NCBI GenBank assembly: GCA_029718625.1
Contig: CM056385.1
Coordinates: 19,956,515-20,020,514 of the forward strand
Length of the DNA: 64,000 nucleotides
Source: Synaphobranchus kaupii
Lineage: Eukaryota > Chordata > Actinopteri > Anguilliformes > Synaphobranchidae
Reading direction: 5' to 3'
Part shown: positions 33,843-46,789 of the stretch, one piece after another
Numbering within the stretch: position 1 is the first letter of the stretch
How the letters are laid out: each line of letters opens with the position of its first letter
The notes under the pieces: generated by a model
Databases searched by the model: none
What the model saw: only the letters and a program-made list of their open reading frames with translations
Told to the model about the DNA's origin: nothing
Position numbers and translations under genes: made by a program

Positions 33843-35792
33843 GGGCCCAATCTTACACCCGGCGCTAAGTGGCGCTAACCCAAACGCAAGTGTCTGCTAT
33901 CTTACAGCAAAGACACGAATGGTTCATTATAACGCCTTGCATTCACGCCGTTTAAATACCATGTATTCTTGTGCCCATTACAAGTGAACTGGGCGTGTTG
34001 GTCTTAAGATGAGGAGTGGCCAGGATTATTTTTGGCGTATTGCTATCTTGAGCCAGCAGAAAGCGCTTGCGCTAGAACCACCACAAACCTTGTCTAAAGT
34101 CATGTTGCAGTTGTTTACATGTTATTTTAATGGCGCATATAAGTGCGTCTACATAGGCGTGTGTACAACGCGCGTACTCTCCTGTCTGTTACACACAGGG
34201 GCGCGCACAAGCATGACTAGAATATCTAGATCACAATGTGAAATATTATTATTGTGTAGGCTATATCAAAAATGCATAATAATAAAAGGTTCCATAGGTC
34301 CACATACCCTTCCCTCAGCGATGGAGAATGCCACATTACATTGCTCTCAGCCCACTCCATCAATATCCAGGTGATGTGCGATGGTACGGGACAATGGCTA
34401 TCCATTAAAAAGGAACTGATAACACCTATATCAAGCCTAATGCGCAAATTGTCATTTACACCTAATGCGTGAATTGTCATTCAATGGAAAACTCGCACAC
34501 TGCAATAGACGGACATTTGAGTTCTGAAAATGCGCTTCAGATGTCATTACAATACAGCTCTGTTTATCTATGGATACAGCCTGTAAGTAAATAGAATGGT
34601 TTGTGACTGAAAAAAGTTCAAAAACTTGTCCAGTGAATATTGCTTTATTGTTTTTCAAATAGCCTAGGCTACAGCGGATTCGCTGTGCATAAGGTTTTTT
34701 CGATAGCCTATGGTTAAAAAACGGAGATAAATGTCATCATGTTAACTGAATTGTAACCTTAGCTATTATTCGTCCTTCATATTTTTTTAATTACAGTGAC
34801 AAGGTTTCCATGCCCTCAGCTTATTAAAACCCCACTGATTTCACCTGCTATTCCATAACTGAAACAAAAGATTTTAAATAGAACTAAGCATCTAATTAGA
34901 AACAAAAACAAATTTGCAGCATGTTACAATTAATTTACAATTAATTTTAATACCATTATCTGCATGTGCGCTTTACAAGAGCAGGTCTGTTTCCCCTGCT
35001 GTAAATCACACTTTTAACAGTCTTCCTGGGAAAGTGGATTGTTTTAAAGCATTACACTACCAGTAAAACAGGTTGGTCACATTTCCATAAGCAGGACATT
35101 ATAAAACAAGGGAAAATATGCGTGAACGTATGGGTTGCCAACCTGACAGCTTGATTGTATTTATTGTCATCATTAAGGCAAAATAACGTTATTTATTTTA
35201 TTAATCAAAATTAGAATGCAGGTATTGAACTTCGGATGAAGCTTGAACATGAGTTCATTGCTTCATTGCATAGTGAAACAAAATTCGTTAAAATAGCAGG
35301 CTAATTTGGCGTTTTCTAAGGTGAGACGGAACCCATTGGTAGCTTATTCTCAGCTGTTGCAGGTGACTTTAACAAAATTTAACCCCATATATTTTGTAAA
35401 ATAACAGCACTGTCGGGAATTACCGGGAACTCATAATGGTTTGTCTGAATAATATTTATCATCGGCTACTATTGATACATATAGCCTATTCCTTGGTCAC
35501 ACGAAACACGCACGAGCATGTCTGTTTTGCCATCATATAAGCAATCCGCCAAGGTGGAAAAGCAGGCTTTTAAAGGGAATGGGATATGACATTTTGATTG
35601 GTTTATTGCATGTCACGCCCAAGACACACCTATAATTAATGAAGAGACTAGGTTCAGCCCATATGCATGCTGCGCCGTGCTTAGCGCCCAAAAAACACGC
35701 CGTTAAAATAGCAAAAGTGGACTTGGACACGCCCTAAATGGACTTTACACCATGCGCTTAGACCAAGCGCTAAGATTGCCAAGATAGAGCCC
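33843..35792. mobile_element. 1.95-kb inverted-repeat element with ATG duplication
   Basis: The left end is GGGCCCAATCTTACACCCGG. The complement of the right end reads GGGCTCTATCTTGGCAATCT. Both continue into GGCGCTAAG-type motifs, and GCGCTAA/CGCTAAG blocks recur near each end. ATG flanks the element on both sides (33,840-33,842; 35,793-35,795), so a 3-bp target duplication is likely. The interior is AT-rich with frames of up to 121 codons but no recognisable transposase. A 3-bp duplication and GGG ends point to a PIF/Harbinger-like non-autonomous element. Confidence 0.7.
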
Positions 35793-35795
35793 ATG

Positions 35796-37185
35796 GACTG
35801 CTTCTAATGTGAAGAAGATTCAACACAAATGGTTAGCTTCAGAGCCAGATTCAGTCATACCGCAGAGCACATCAACTTTGATTTTAGGGACCATCAAAAT
35901 TGCTGTCATGTAAGTATGCAACTATGGAGAGAAGTTAGAGAAAACTGCCAAAAGTTCAGCACAAAGAGACTGAATTAGCTTTACTGACAAGCTATAGCCC
36001 ACCCACCACTAAAAATGCCATACTTGCAATCCACAGATGGCATGCACACAGTGAAAAATCACAGCCCCGGTTTTCTTTTTCTGTATCAAAGGAGAAGAAC
36101 AACGTCAGAGAGAATATTCATGGCATGTCCAATGCAGTTTCAAGTGTTTAAAAATGAATTATTATCGGTTGTTGTGATTAACAATGCTCAATTATTCATC
36201 CCACTGAATATGCAATTGAAATTCACTGTGTGGCCACTTTTCAAAAGAGCAGAACTTATCTGGGTTTACACAAGGCAGCCTAGCGTGTGGCCCTTGTCCC
36301 AATTAATGGATGATGATGGAAAGCCTGCATTTTTTCAGCTAGCTTTTCCTGTCCTTGGTATGAGAAAGGCGCTCGCTGTAACTTGAGTTGTACACGTGAC
36401 GCAGTCTGTTTCTTCGGGGGCTTTCGGTCTCTTAGAGATTTATATGTTGCTCTGGGTCATAATAGCTCGGTTTATGTACGGCACAGTGCAATATTCCCTC
36501 TTCAGAAAAAAATTAATAAAAACATGGAATGCGTATCTCAGCTCTTGGAATTGAGGGCATAGTAGTTACTGCGCAATAAATGGTTTGTTAATAAATGGTT
36601 TTTCTATATCAAGCAGCTTGAGCAATTAGTCATGAAAACTCTCATGATCATAATACACATTATATATTCAAGGCATCACAAATTCTTATTCAGCAATTGG
36701 CTAGTTTGAGTAGATAAAATGCCTCTCTATCCCTCAATCAAATAAAAAAATAAGGAGCACCTGCACAGGGGATGCACTTCATGTGCTGCAGAATCATGCG
36801 ATACAACTTCCTTGAGTCTCAAGTTTACTTTTTAATTAACCAAAAGAGCTATACCCTTCAACATGAATTAAAAGTCTTTGATTATGCAGTCATTCATGTT
36901 TAATTTACAGAATATTTTAATGTCAAAAGATACATTGCACGGTCATAAAATATTAAGAGGGCCCCAGGGTGAAGATTGCTTCCCCATAAGAAGATCAAAA
37001 AAAAATAAAAAAAATAAAATCCAGCTCACAAGCTGGGCACTCAAGAGTGATCGTAATGCTCTTATCTTGCAGTGCAACGAAATGGAATATTCGATTGGCA
37101 GGGTTTATCATGCTTCTATGTCTGGGTATTGTCCGAATGGATACCCAGTGCCAATCCAATGCAGAAATGTCAGTGTTTGTGTGCA

Positions 37186-37223
<38 letters not shown>

Positions 37224-37580
37224 GGGAATAACAGAATAAATTCTGTTATTTTTCAGGATTAATTGACGCATGACATATAATGACAGTCCTTCGTTTTATT
37301 TATTAATTTACACTAATAAACTAATTACTAATAAACTTTAAACTAATAAGCATGCTACAGCATTGCGTCTGGGTACCTCTGTTCAGATAAAACCAATGCA
37401 GCTCTCTATTTTGGGTGAAACACCAGGGTAAAGATTTTCCCAGGGAAGCAGTGGAGTAATCGCTGAGTTTGGCATAAATAATGTCATGCAAATAATCTGT
37501 CAGAATGGATTCTCTCATTTTTTCTTCAGTGCTTTTAATTTGTATGTTGCTTATCTATTTCTATTTATTTATTTATTTTG
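35796..37580. other. No supported gene
   Basis: A 123-codon frame at 36,015-36,386 and a 117-codon frame at 36,878-37,231 show no known domain, and the second runs into a GT microsatellite at 37,188-37,221. No splice pairs or conserved motifs are visible. Confidence 0.35.
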
Positions 37581-37631
37581 TTGGTGGTGGTGGTGGTGGT
37601 GGTGGTGGTGGGGGGGGGGGGGGGGGGGGGA
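37581..37631. repeat. (TGG)n followed by poly-G
   Basis: About nine TGG triplets followed by about 20 G residues. Its length may be unreliable in assembly. Confidence 0.9.
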
Positions 37632-39958
37632 GCAAGGATATGAACACGGAACTGAGCTTGTAAGTTTGCTTGCTTTCTCAGCAAGCCACACTTGAAAGAA
37701 AACTGGGTCGCTCTACATTTCTGCCACTTCGCTAGTATCAGCATTCCATTTTAAAATATGGGGTTTGAATTCCTTCTATGGACAAATATCAGATCACAAA
37801 TATCTTATCACACATCGGTCACTTCCGGAGTGATGGAGATCTGATTTCAACTGTGGGGGGTGGCGGTGCTCACAGTAACATGCAACGCACCCAATGCAAC
37901 GTGGGGAGGGGGCACGTCCACTCTTTTTTGCGCAAGTTTTCGTGTCATTGGAATTCTATTACGATGACACAAAAATGCGAAACAAATATCAGAACATGGG
38001 CGACTTAACTTAAACTACAATTCAGCTGTACATCCCAACTATCTGCATCCCACATGAACATTCAGGGGCATAACTACACTTGAAGGTGATTGCAAATACA
38101 GAGCCGGGTTTAAAATATTATGCACACATCACCAAAGCTTATAAAATAATACCCAGTGCTGACATCTCAATATCATTCACTGTAATATAGGTTGCTATAG
38201 AGCAGCACTATTTTTGATAAGAAAGACTTCATCAGGACCCACTGTTCAGTTTATGTAACCATGGTGGGAGAATGCCCCGCAACAGTTTTTTATGGCTGTC
38301 TGAAAGGAAATTGATCTGAGCACCTCATACACCCCATTTAATTTAGGTAGGTATAGTTCTTTCAGGTCGCCCGTGCCATTAGACAGAAAACTCTGCTCCA
38401 ACGCTGCCTCCGTGCAGATGTCTTCTTAATTAATTAACCAATTAGAGAATGCCTGTCAAAGCAGCCAGTTTTTTTTTTTTTTTTTTGCTTCCCCGTTTGA
38501 TTTGTCAAAGTTCTTTGTTACAGGACCTGCTGCCTGCCAAAGATCTTCTCCTCCGAGGGAGCTTGCCGGCTTTTTTTCAGTAAGTGTTTCTGTGCTTTGG
38601 TGTCGCAGCAAAGTGCCAGCCACGGCCCATTTTTTGATCTATACGATTGCAGTCCTTCCATCATCATTTAACTACCATCGCGTCCATCCCTTTCAAATAA
38701 ACAAATCAATACAAACCTCACAAATGATTATGGCAAGCCTCTGAAGTGTCATATCTACACTGTGTGAATCCACAGTTCTTCTTTGGGTACTTATGTTTCT
38801 TGCCCAATGAATGGCAGCGATAACTGGACCCGTTTTAGCTGCGCACGCTTTGTTGGGATGAGAGAGAAGATATCTTCGAAAGGCACTGAGCTATCTTCGA
38901 AAAGGTGGCTGCATTCAGACTGTATCCAATATCTTGGTCGAGCTGGAAAATATGTTTGACTGCACGATCGGGAAGTGTACAATCAACACTGTGGCAGACA
39001 TTGCAATGTTCTGGGATGGCATAGATGTGTGGCTCCACCGATAACTGAAAATATCAATATCACACTGCATAACCTGCTAGAGTGAACATCTGTGAGAGAA
39101 GGCAAGATATGGATGGGTGGGGTGGTGCGGGGGATAAAACCTATAGTGGTGAAAGGAGGCATTTTGGGGTCTTCATATCCAGCAATGGCTGGGGCCTGCT
39201 CGCCAACATGCTGGCAAAACTGGGGCAACAAACCTGGCTTTCATAATTAACCCAGAGCCCATTTTATAACTCCCCTCCCTTTGGAGCCATCTCTGAAGTC
39301 TTTATCTGATGCCATTTTCTTTTCTCTCTCTCGTGTACATTTATTTTTTCCAATTATTTTCCCTGTTCTCTGAAGCCAACTGCTAATTGGCAAATGCATC
39401 CGAAAGTTTTTTTATGAAAAACTTTTTCAGGGTTCATTTATTAAGTATTTATTTATTCTTGCCAGCACGTAGGAGGTAGTTGGCAGGGTAAATGAAAAAC
39501 TGAGTGTGCGAAATTGTCTCTTTCTTTACCTTGGCCGCTTTCAGAATACAATAGCTCCACACTATTCGAGAGGTGGCCCAAAATACCACGTCAGCCTTCA
39601 GGAGGGTAAGTGTCCAGTTCCAGGTGCCGTGGGAGGGTTTAAGGGCCCTGATGATTTGTGAGGAGGCGGGGTTGGCATTATTGCTTGACACTACTGTACT
39701 TGAGTTACTCTTTACTGTATCGGCAGTCAGAAGTTTTCAATCATTCAATCTTAAACAGTGTGTGTGTGTGTGCGTGTGCGTGTGCGTGTGTGTTTGATTC
39801 ACCCCTTTCTCAAAGTTCAGGGCATATAATCTTGTCGAAAATGTGGCCAGTTAGCATACAGAAGATAATTCAGTGCATGTTTATCAAGTTCATGAGAATA
39901 ATCAGTTTGTGTTCTTCCAGGCTAGCTGCCAGGGTCTATGGTGTGATATGTATAGCTA
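37632..39958. other. No supported gene
   Basis: Unique, moderately GC-balanced DNA with a T run at 38,468-38,485 and a short GT/GC array near 39,758-39,791. Frames up to 142 codons near 39,658 pass through the GT and TA arrays and are artefacts. No recognised repeat family. Confidence 0.4.
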
Positions 39959-39963
39959 TATAC

Positions 39964-39964
<1 letters not shown>

Positions 39965-40036
<72 letters not shown>
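39965..40036. repeat. (TA)n microsatellite
   Basis: About 72 bp of uninterrupted TA. Confidence 0.95.
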
Positions 40037-40040
<4 letters not shown>

Positions 40041-40187
40041 TATTTTAATCCCATGTAATTTTATTACAGGTCTCAATGTCAAATAAATAAAATCTGTTTT
40101 CATTAAAATGAGTTCTTCAGAATTGTTTCTTAATGAATATGTATGATGACAATTATTACAATTTAACAAATATAGCTTGCTTACTAA

Positions 40188-40833
40188 TGCCAGATATGCA
40201 GTAGATATGGATGGATCACTGTATGGGTTGTTTCTCTTGACAAATTTTCATATTGAGCTCTATGGAAAAATAAGTCAGGAGAAGAAACCCTTCAAGTTAT
40301 CCATCCATATCTACTGCATATCTGGCAGCAGTGTGATGCTTTAAGGCTTGTTTGATACGTCAGACCCTTGATGACTTACAGACATTTAGCCAACCATGTG
40401 TTCCATGCTGTTCCATTGTAATTTACAGCTAAATCTAGTCCCACCCCCCAATTCTCCCAATTCAAATGCAGAGAGGTTGTAGTATCGCATGTAGGAGTAC
40501 CAGAAAATAAGATATCAAGACTCTTTTGATGTTGTTGGGTCACAGAAATCAGGAAGTCATGGCATGCAAAGGATATGCGACCAGATATAAACAATTATTA
40601 CTTTATTCTCTATATAAATGCAGGGGTGCCAATAATTGTGGCACACGTGGTTTTGTTAAAAATAATTATTTTTTGATGAGGGATTTTTTTTTCTCATAAT
40701 AAATTTGCTTCAAATTAAAGGTTGAATTTTTCTAATTTTCAGTGTGATATTAAGCTAATTCACCAAACGGTGAATTTGTATAACCCTTTTTACTCATCTT
40801 TACCAGGGGCGCCAATAATAGTGGAGGGCACTG
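40188..40833. mobile_element. Palindromic Tc1-type repeat, left arm truncated
   Basis: Starts within the left arm at GCCAGATATGCAGTAGATAT and turns at about 40,255-40,265 (TTGAGCTCTATGG). It then follows a complete right arm through CCACCCCCCAATTC and AAGATATCAAGACTCTTTTG. It ends in the same terminal repeat as the 6.5-kb copy (complement: CAGTGCCCTCCACTATTATT), followed by TA at 40,834. Apart from the ends it is the same core as the 53.1-kb copy. No coding capacity. Confidence 0.85.
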
Positions 40834-40835
40834 TA

Positions 40836-42104
40836 CTGTTTGGTTATATATATAAAACAGAACACCTAGTTTGAGATGCTTTTGCCGTTGTATTTTAGAG
40901 AAAAAAATAGGCTACATGACAAGATTTATTTTAACATTTCCACACAATTCCTTACATTCATTCTCATTTTTCTTATCAGAAAAATAAACATTTATTTCCA
41001 TTTTTGTCATAAGGGTTATTCCAAACTGTAAAATGTATTTATATTTAATATTACTTTAAATGCATATGACAGATTGCCGCAGGGTATGACATGCCCAGTC
41101 TCTTTATCTAAGGCTCAAAACAGGCGATGAGTTTACTTTATTTGGCTCTGACTGGGGGGGCATTTAATCACCTGGAACTGGATGGAACTGAGTTAAAAGA
41201 GAAGGACAAACCAAGCCTGCAGTCCTAACACAAAAACAATGCAAGTCATACTCTCCAAACCCAGCCATGGAATGGAGTCAGGAAATTTAATCAAAATCCT
41301 ATCAAAGCATCATAAAAAATTGATTTTGCGTCATACTCCCAAGAACTGGCCACAAAACACCTCGCGCCTTTTCAATCGGCTGCCATTATCAAGCATCTTC
41401 ATTGTGGCTGAAATTCGTACAGGCAGGCATGCTCCAGGAAGAAAGGCGTATCTTTTTTCCCTCCTGTTGTTTATCTGAAACCTTTTCATTTTACCGAACG
41501 CGCATTGTACAGCACACAGGCCAAGGGGTTCAGAAGTCAAGTCGTTTAAAAGAGATTTGTTTTACACAAAATCAAGTATGACTTCAAAAGAATGAGATCA
41601 GCCGTGGACTTACCATCTCATTTCAGGCAAGAATAATAGAGGCCTAAGGTTGAGAAATTTATGACATGTGTCCCTCTACCCAGAAATAGAATTCTGGTGA
41701 TGTATGTTGTCATACTATGCATATTCTGATCAAAGTCACTGATCTCTATAGCACGCCCATTCGCTTATTTATGGGGGCACAGTGAATGAGGCGAGTCATC
41801 CGGGTGATTTGAAGGTCACTGAATCATCATGACTGCCTAAAACAAGCCCACACCAAATCCCTGTAAAACAAAAGGCTGCAGGTCCCTTTGTGCCACAAGA
41901 TTTATTCACCATTCTGTGACATCCAGAAATAAACTAAATGGCAGCTTTGGATTTATGTGGATAAACCGTATCCTTTTTTCTGACGGACATCAAAAAAGCA
42001 TTTTTATTTTTCCTTTTCCGGCTGTGGCATAGCACATGGGAAAAAGGAAATAAAGAAAGGTTTGCTCTTGTAAATAACAAACTACATAACTACATAACAA
42101 ACTA
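40836..42104. other. No gene
   Basis: Unique DNA. The 79-codon frame at 41,239-41,478 has no recognised domain. Confidence 0.4.
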
Positions 42105-42653
42105 CAAAATATTAGGGGTGTCACGATTCTCCAAATCCGCGATTCGATTTGACTTTCGATTTTAAGGTCACGATTCGATTCGATTTTCGATTTTTTTTTC
42201 AGCACAATTTCTTTTCCAGCACTATAGTCTAACTAATGGCTATGCCATTGTTAGACTATCGAGTCTTGATTTGTAAAGAAAAATACTTGTTTCTCAATAA
42301 GTAACTTTTACTTGAATAATAACAATTATAAATAATAACAAAAATATGAGAATATTTAAACACACCTAAACAGTTAAGAGCTTTATCAAAACTAGACTAG
42401 AATAAACAGTTGAACATTTACCACGCTATTAACAATTTACACATTGGTTTTATGACCTGACAACTGTCATTTACATTTTCAAATTCTTCTTTAAAAAGAT
42501 GAGCGTGTTCACATTCTTTGAACAGTTAAGAGCTTTAACAAACTAATATCTGAAATAATAAACTGTTGAACATGTACCACGCTATTAACTATTTACACAT
42601 TTTTTTTCATGCCCTGACAACTGTCATTTGGGTTGTCATTTGAGTTGCCTGTG

Positions 42654-42908
42654 TCAATGTTTTTTCCCAGTCAAATCTATTTCTTTGTGATGCCTGCGAA
42701 TGTGTCCTGCCATATTTGACGTGTTGCCTGAGGTGGCGTATGGTACTCGCGTGTAGCATAGCCGACAAACTGTCGTTATTTTGTCAATGAGGCGTTTGTT
42801 GTTTATATAACTCACGGGGAAGGCAAACTGTTGCCACACCGGTGACTTGAGGGAAGCAGGAGGATTTTCCAGTTCTGTTTCTCCATCTCCGACTCCGGCA
42901 GTGGCCAT
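42654..42908 (-). pseudogene. BED zinc-finger N-terminal fragment of hAT transposase
   Basis: The 84-codon minus-strand frame starts at the ATG at 42,906-42,908. It reads SPVWQQFAFPVSY, then CRLC (C48, C51), then GHIRRHH (H69, H73/H74), the W/F...CxxC...HxxxxH layout of BED fingers as in ZBED-type and hAT proteins, where the domain binds transposon ends. It ends 10 residues after the finger at a stop, so the dimerisation and catalytic regions are absent. A nested MITE (42,981-43,320) lies about 70 bp upstream of the start in this orientation and separates it from the outer promoter-side sequence. Present function is unlikely. A domesticated ZBED exon is possible but not supported by splice signals. 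Confidence 0.8.
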
Positions 42909-42980
42909 GGTGGGTCGAAAAGTAATGCAGGCTACCGGTAAGCTAACGTTAACTAGCAGCTGTGTCTTCTTTGAAATATC

Positions 42981-43320
42981 AGTGTTTCCCCTACCATTAT
43001 CTTGGCCGGGCGCTCACCTGCTGCCCGGCTTGGACAAGAGGGAAAAAAAATAATTTTAATGAAAAAAAATAATAATTTATATATATTTTTTTTAATATTA
43101 TCTTTTTTTTATGTAGCTGCAATATTTCCCTTACCGCAGAATGCGGGAATGATCAAAATAGCATCTGGAAAAACCCAAAACAGCTTTGGTTTCCCGTTAG
43201 GCCTAATTAAAATTTTCAATGGCAGCGCTGATATTATGAGGGTGTAATTATAGTTTCCGCCTCTACGCAAAATGGCGCACTTTCACCGCCCGGCCTGAAA
43301 AAAAAACAAGGGGAAACACT
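42981..43320. mobile_element. Nested hAT-like MITE, about 340 bp
   Basis: Ends AGTGTTTCCCCTACCATTAT and the complement of AAGGGGAAACACT, a well-known teleost hAT MITE terminus. The flanks (GAAATATC and GAATATCG) are near-matching, consistent with a degraded 8-bp duplication. A GGCCGGGCG motif lies just inside each end. It sits inside the hAT element at 42,113-43,614, so it is younger. Confidence 0.85.
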
Positions 43321-43622
43321 GAATATCGTTGTTTTTTTTCTTCGGACGCACGCCTGCGTGGACGAACAAAATGCAGTGGAAGGCGTCAAGTTTCGTTTTG
43401 TCGGAAACGCTTACATTAGAGATGGCCAAGTAGGCTACTTTTTTTACATTTTACCCATCACATGAAAGGCTAAGAAGAGCGCGCGCGGGGGGGGCGGGGG
43501 TGGAGAGAAAAAAAAAACTTGGAGAATCGCGAACCAGCTTGTGATTTCGAAGTTCGAAATCGAACGCTCATTTCGATCGATTTTCGATTTCGAATCGGTA
43601 TCGTGACACCCCTACAAAATAT

Positions 43623-44078
43623 CCACAAGTCCCACCCTCCTTAGCGACTGTTGCCAAGTACAACAAAAGGAGATGGTGTCAGCTGGAGCGAATTAACGAA
43701 GAAATCACAGATGGTTTTTGGAAGTCAGATATCTTTGAAAAGTTGATGGCAATGTCTGAAGTTTTCCGTGAAGGGTTACATAATGTATACAATGTTAAAC
43801 TAACTGGGTCACTTATAACTGCAAAAGCATTTCGTTCGCAGATAAAACATGGAGAACCACACAAAATAAACTTTAATTTGGTTTTAATCACTAGGCTAAC
43901 TACAGCTAGATTAGATTTGTCAACGTTATCTGATGTTATTAATAGGCAACAAATAGCTAAGTTAGCTTAACTTAGTTACCTTTCAGCGTGTGTTTGTCTA
44001 CGGTGAGTTAGCTAACATTAGCCTATTGAGAGAATATGCATGCACATCCAAACAGCGTAATGAAAAATAAATGCTGTG
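43623..44078. other. No supported gene
   Basis: Frames of 70-75 codons around 43,680-43,970 lie on both strands without a known domain. I could not find paired ends for a further element. Confidence 0.35.
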
Positions 44079-44180
44079 AAGAGAAAAGCCTGCATACAAA
44101 ACTGTGTTTCACCATTTACTCATAGACAGACAACATTTCGATCCAAACTGGATCTTCGTCAGGTGTGCAGGCTTTTTCTT
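44079..44180. repeat. Short palindrome-ended repeat
   Basis: The ends AAGAGAAAAGCCTGCA and TGCAGGCTTTTTCTT are inverted. The centre carries ATTTCGATCCAAACTGGATC and TTCGTCAGG, similar in design to the element at 61,345. Class unknown. Confidence 0.6.
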
Positions 44181-46789
44181 AACTGCATCTGTTTAGCTAC
44201 GGTATTGACGAAGAGCTGCAAGTGTGGTCGTCCACAAAGTTTTATCCACTAAATACAAGGGACGTTTCCAAGTTTGTCTACGGCTTGGAGAATGGAATAG
44301 AAATAACATGCATTCAGGATAGCGTGTGTCTGTTTTGTAAGTTCCTGAACAACCATCTCCAGCTGAAAGTTTTTCCCCCGCTATCAACTAAACATTTTTT
44401 TTCAGAGCTAGATGTCAGAGGAAGTCCTACATAGCAACCATTTCTAGGTTTTCACATGAATATGTGATAAGTTTGTTCTTAAATTTAGAGTTATTTTGAA
44501 AAAACCTTCAAAAAACCTACTCATCAAAAGGTTAACAACGCTCATGGAAAATAGCGAGGAGGAGGAAAGTAAATTAATACAGGGAAGAAAATGAGTATAT
44601 TTATCATTGAATCAACACGTGAGAATGTATAACCTCTCAAATGTATACTCACTGTTAATTCAAATGTGTGAAAACTGTCGGCATACTTCGAAATGGGCAC
44701 TTATTAAAAGTGGTTGGTGGTTCTATTAAAGTGGTTGGATCATCCTTTTGAATGCACCTGTATAAATTATAAATCATGTGTGTGCATGGGCCACACAGTC
44801 TGGTATGACGTCCAGCCGGTAGCAATGCCCATTCAATGAAGGGGGAAACTGTATAAATCTGTTATTTTAACTGTTATTTTATGCGATGACCATTAAATAA
44901 TTGCTGAGTTATTGCTACACACTTATTTTCACAGTGTGTAAAAAGGGAGTAGTCTCATTGTCCTACCAGTGACCCCACTTTGCCCAATCAGGCACCTGCA
45001 GTCTGCCTGAATCAGCTGCTCTTGATGTGTGCCCTGCTCCTCCAAGGCAACCACTTTATGGGACCAATTACAGCAGCAGACATCAAGACATACCGTATTT
45101 GTGTTGATGAAAACCTCCTTACAAACACAATTCAAAGTTCCAAATTTGAACATTAAGGAAGAATCAGTGTGGACAATTATTGAATAAATAATGGTAATAA
45201 CCATAATCATAAAAAAGCTTGGGGGCGAATAATACTGTGTACCATAGAGTACATAAGAATTGTGAGCGCTGTATGAAATGTAAAAACAGACTCACTGCAT
45301 AGTTTTCCTACCAAAGCGTGGCAATAAGGGCTCTCATTTTATGAAGAATCAACCGATGGGCGACAGACAGTCCAGCTGCATCAAAACATGGACCTATCCA
45401 AATTCTCAGAACCTCTGTATGACTGCTTACACAAAACAACTCAAACTTTTAAAATGATTACTGATTCATAGTATAATCACTGTTTTATCTTCATATTATA
45501 AGAAAGGGAGTTTATCACTGTTGCCAACTGTTCTGTAACCAATGAATAAAGACTGAACTCATCACAGAGTCATTACTTTTGGAGGGGATTCTGAACACAT
45601 GTAATGTGCTATTTTGTTTGGTAAAAAAAATCCCTATTCATCAAGACATTTCCATACTTTTCTCCTAACTTTAAACCGCCTACATTTCCTCTAACAACTA
45701 CTAAAAAAATCCAGCCTGAAATATAGCCAGTATGCAACTTTCTCCTTAACTTTATATAACATGCACATTTTCTTTTTCAGATTCGCACACGGTATTTCAT
45801 CATTCCCTTTCTGTGTTGAACTTGGATTGTAATGTCGTGCCAGTTCTTTAAGATGAGTTGATAACGACTATACAGCAGGCAGCATAGGTCCAAAGAATCA
45901 CACAAAATGTTACAATCAGTACAATAATTTAATCACATGAGTGAGCCAGCTTCCTTTTATGATTACTTTCTTGCAAAGCCCTTTACGGTACCTACACATC
46001 TGAAAATCTGATCAAGACTTGCAATATCTCACAACATTTATACTATAACATCACAATAGTGCTTAAATTTATGTCATAAATGATGTGTGGTCATTTTGAA
46101 TCAGGCCCTTTATCGGGATATTTAAGTTTGAAAAGAATAAACAGAGTCCGCAGAACTAGATTACACTGCATTGCATCAACCATTACGTGGTGCATGCATT
46201 TTAATTAAAGCTGAGGGGTGTATGCTCAAAACATGGTGGATAACAGAAACAAGCATATTGTTGTTGCCAGATGAATTGAATCCTACTATCTAATTTTTTC
46301 ACAGAAATAATTGATTTTCCATTCTCAGTAAGACTCGTGATTAAGCTTTCATTGAATTCAAACTTTTTATTGTTGTTTCCCAATCTGGGTTATTTTCATT
46401 ACAAAAGATCTACTGAAAAAAAAAAAATGTTTGTAGTGTCAATGTCAAAATATAAAACCAAAAAGAAAAGCAATGCATTTTATATAATACCCTAATAAAA
46501 TTAATTTCCTTGAAAGAACACTGTATACTTTGATCGAGGAGATATGGGTCTTTAACCTAAAAGGCTGACTGACTAAGCAGCATACTCTTATGAGACAGAC
46601 CTTCATTTGGGCTTCGGTTAAGTATTTCCTGAACTCCCAGAGCACAACTTGATTTACCCTCTTGTACACCGCCCAATAGCACAACCTCCTTCTGCAGAAT
46701 AAATGATAGTGAACTCTAGCATTGAAGCAAAATTTAAATCCTCCTCAAGCTTCCTTGTCCCAATTCTGACCAACATTTTTAAAATATAT
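44181..46789. other. No supported gene; one dispersed-repeat fragment
   Basis: A repeat block shared with 32,930-33,165 occupies about 44,965-45,060 (CAGTGACCCCA, GGCACCTGCAGTCTGC). Elsewhere AT-rich DNA with short frames lacking domains. Confidence 0.4.

Larger units (their letters stand above)
42113..43614 (-). mobile_element. hAT transposon copy with BED finger, 8-bp duplication
   Basis: Ends are TAGGGGTGTCACGATTCTCC and the complement of ATCGTGACACCCCTA, followed by short CGATTTCGAT-type subterminal repeats at both sides. The flanking CAAAATAT occurs on both sides (42,105-42,112; 43,615-43,622), a perfect 8-bp target duplication, diagnostic of hAT. Inside is a 152-bp-period direct duplication (CAGTTAAGAGCTTTA at 42,371 and 42,523), a BED-finger fragment on the minus strand, and a nested MITE. 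The catalytic part of the transposase is missing. Confidence 0.92.

Noticed and set aside
39658..40169. Tyr-Ile rich ORFs
   Set aside because: Produced by the TA array and the adjacent GT tract.
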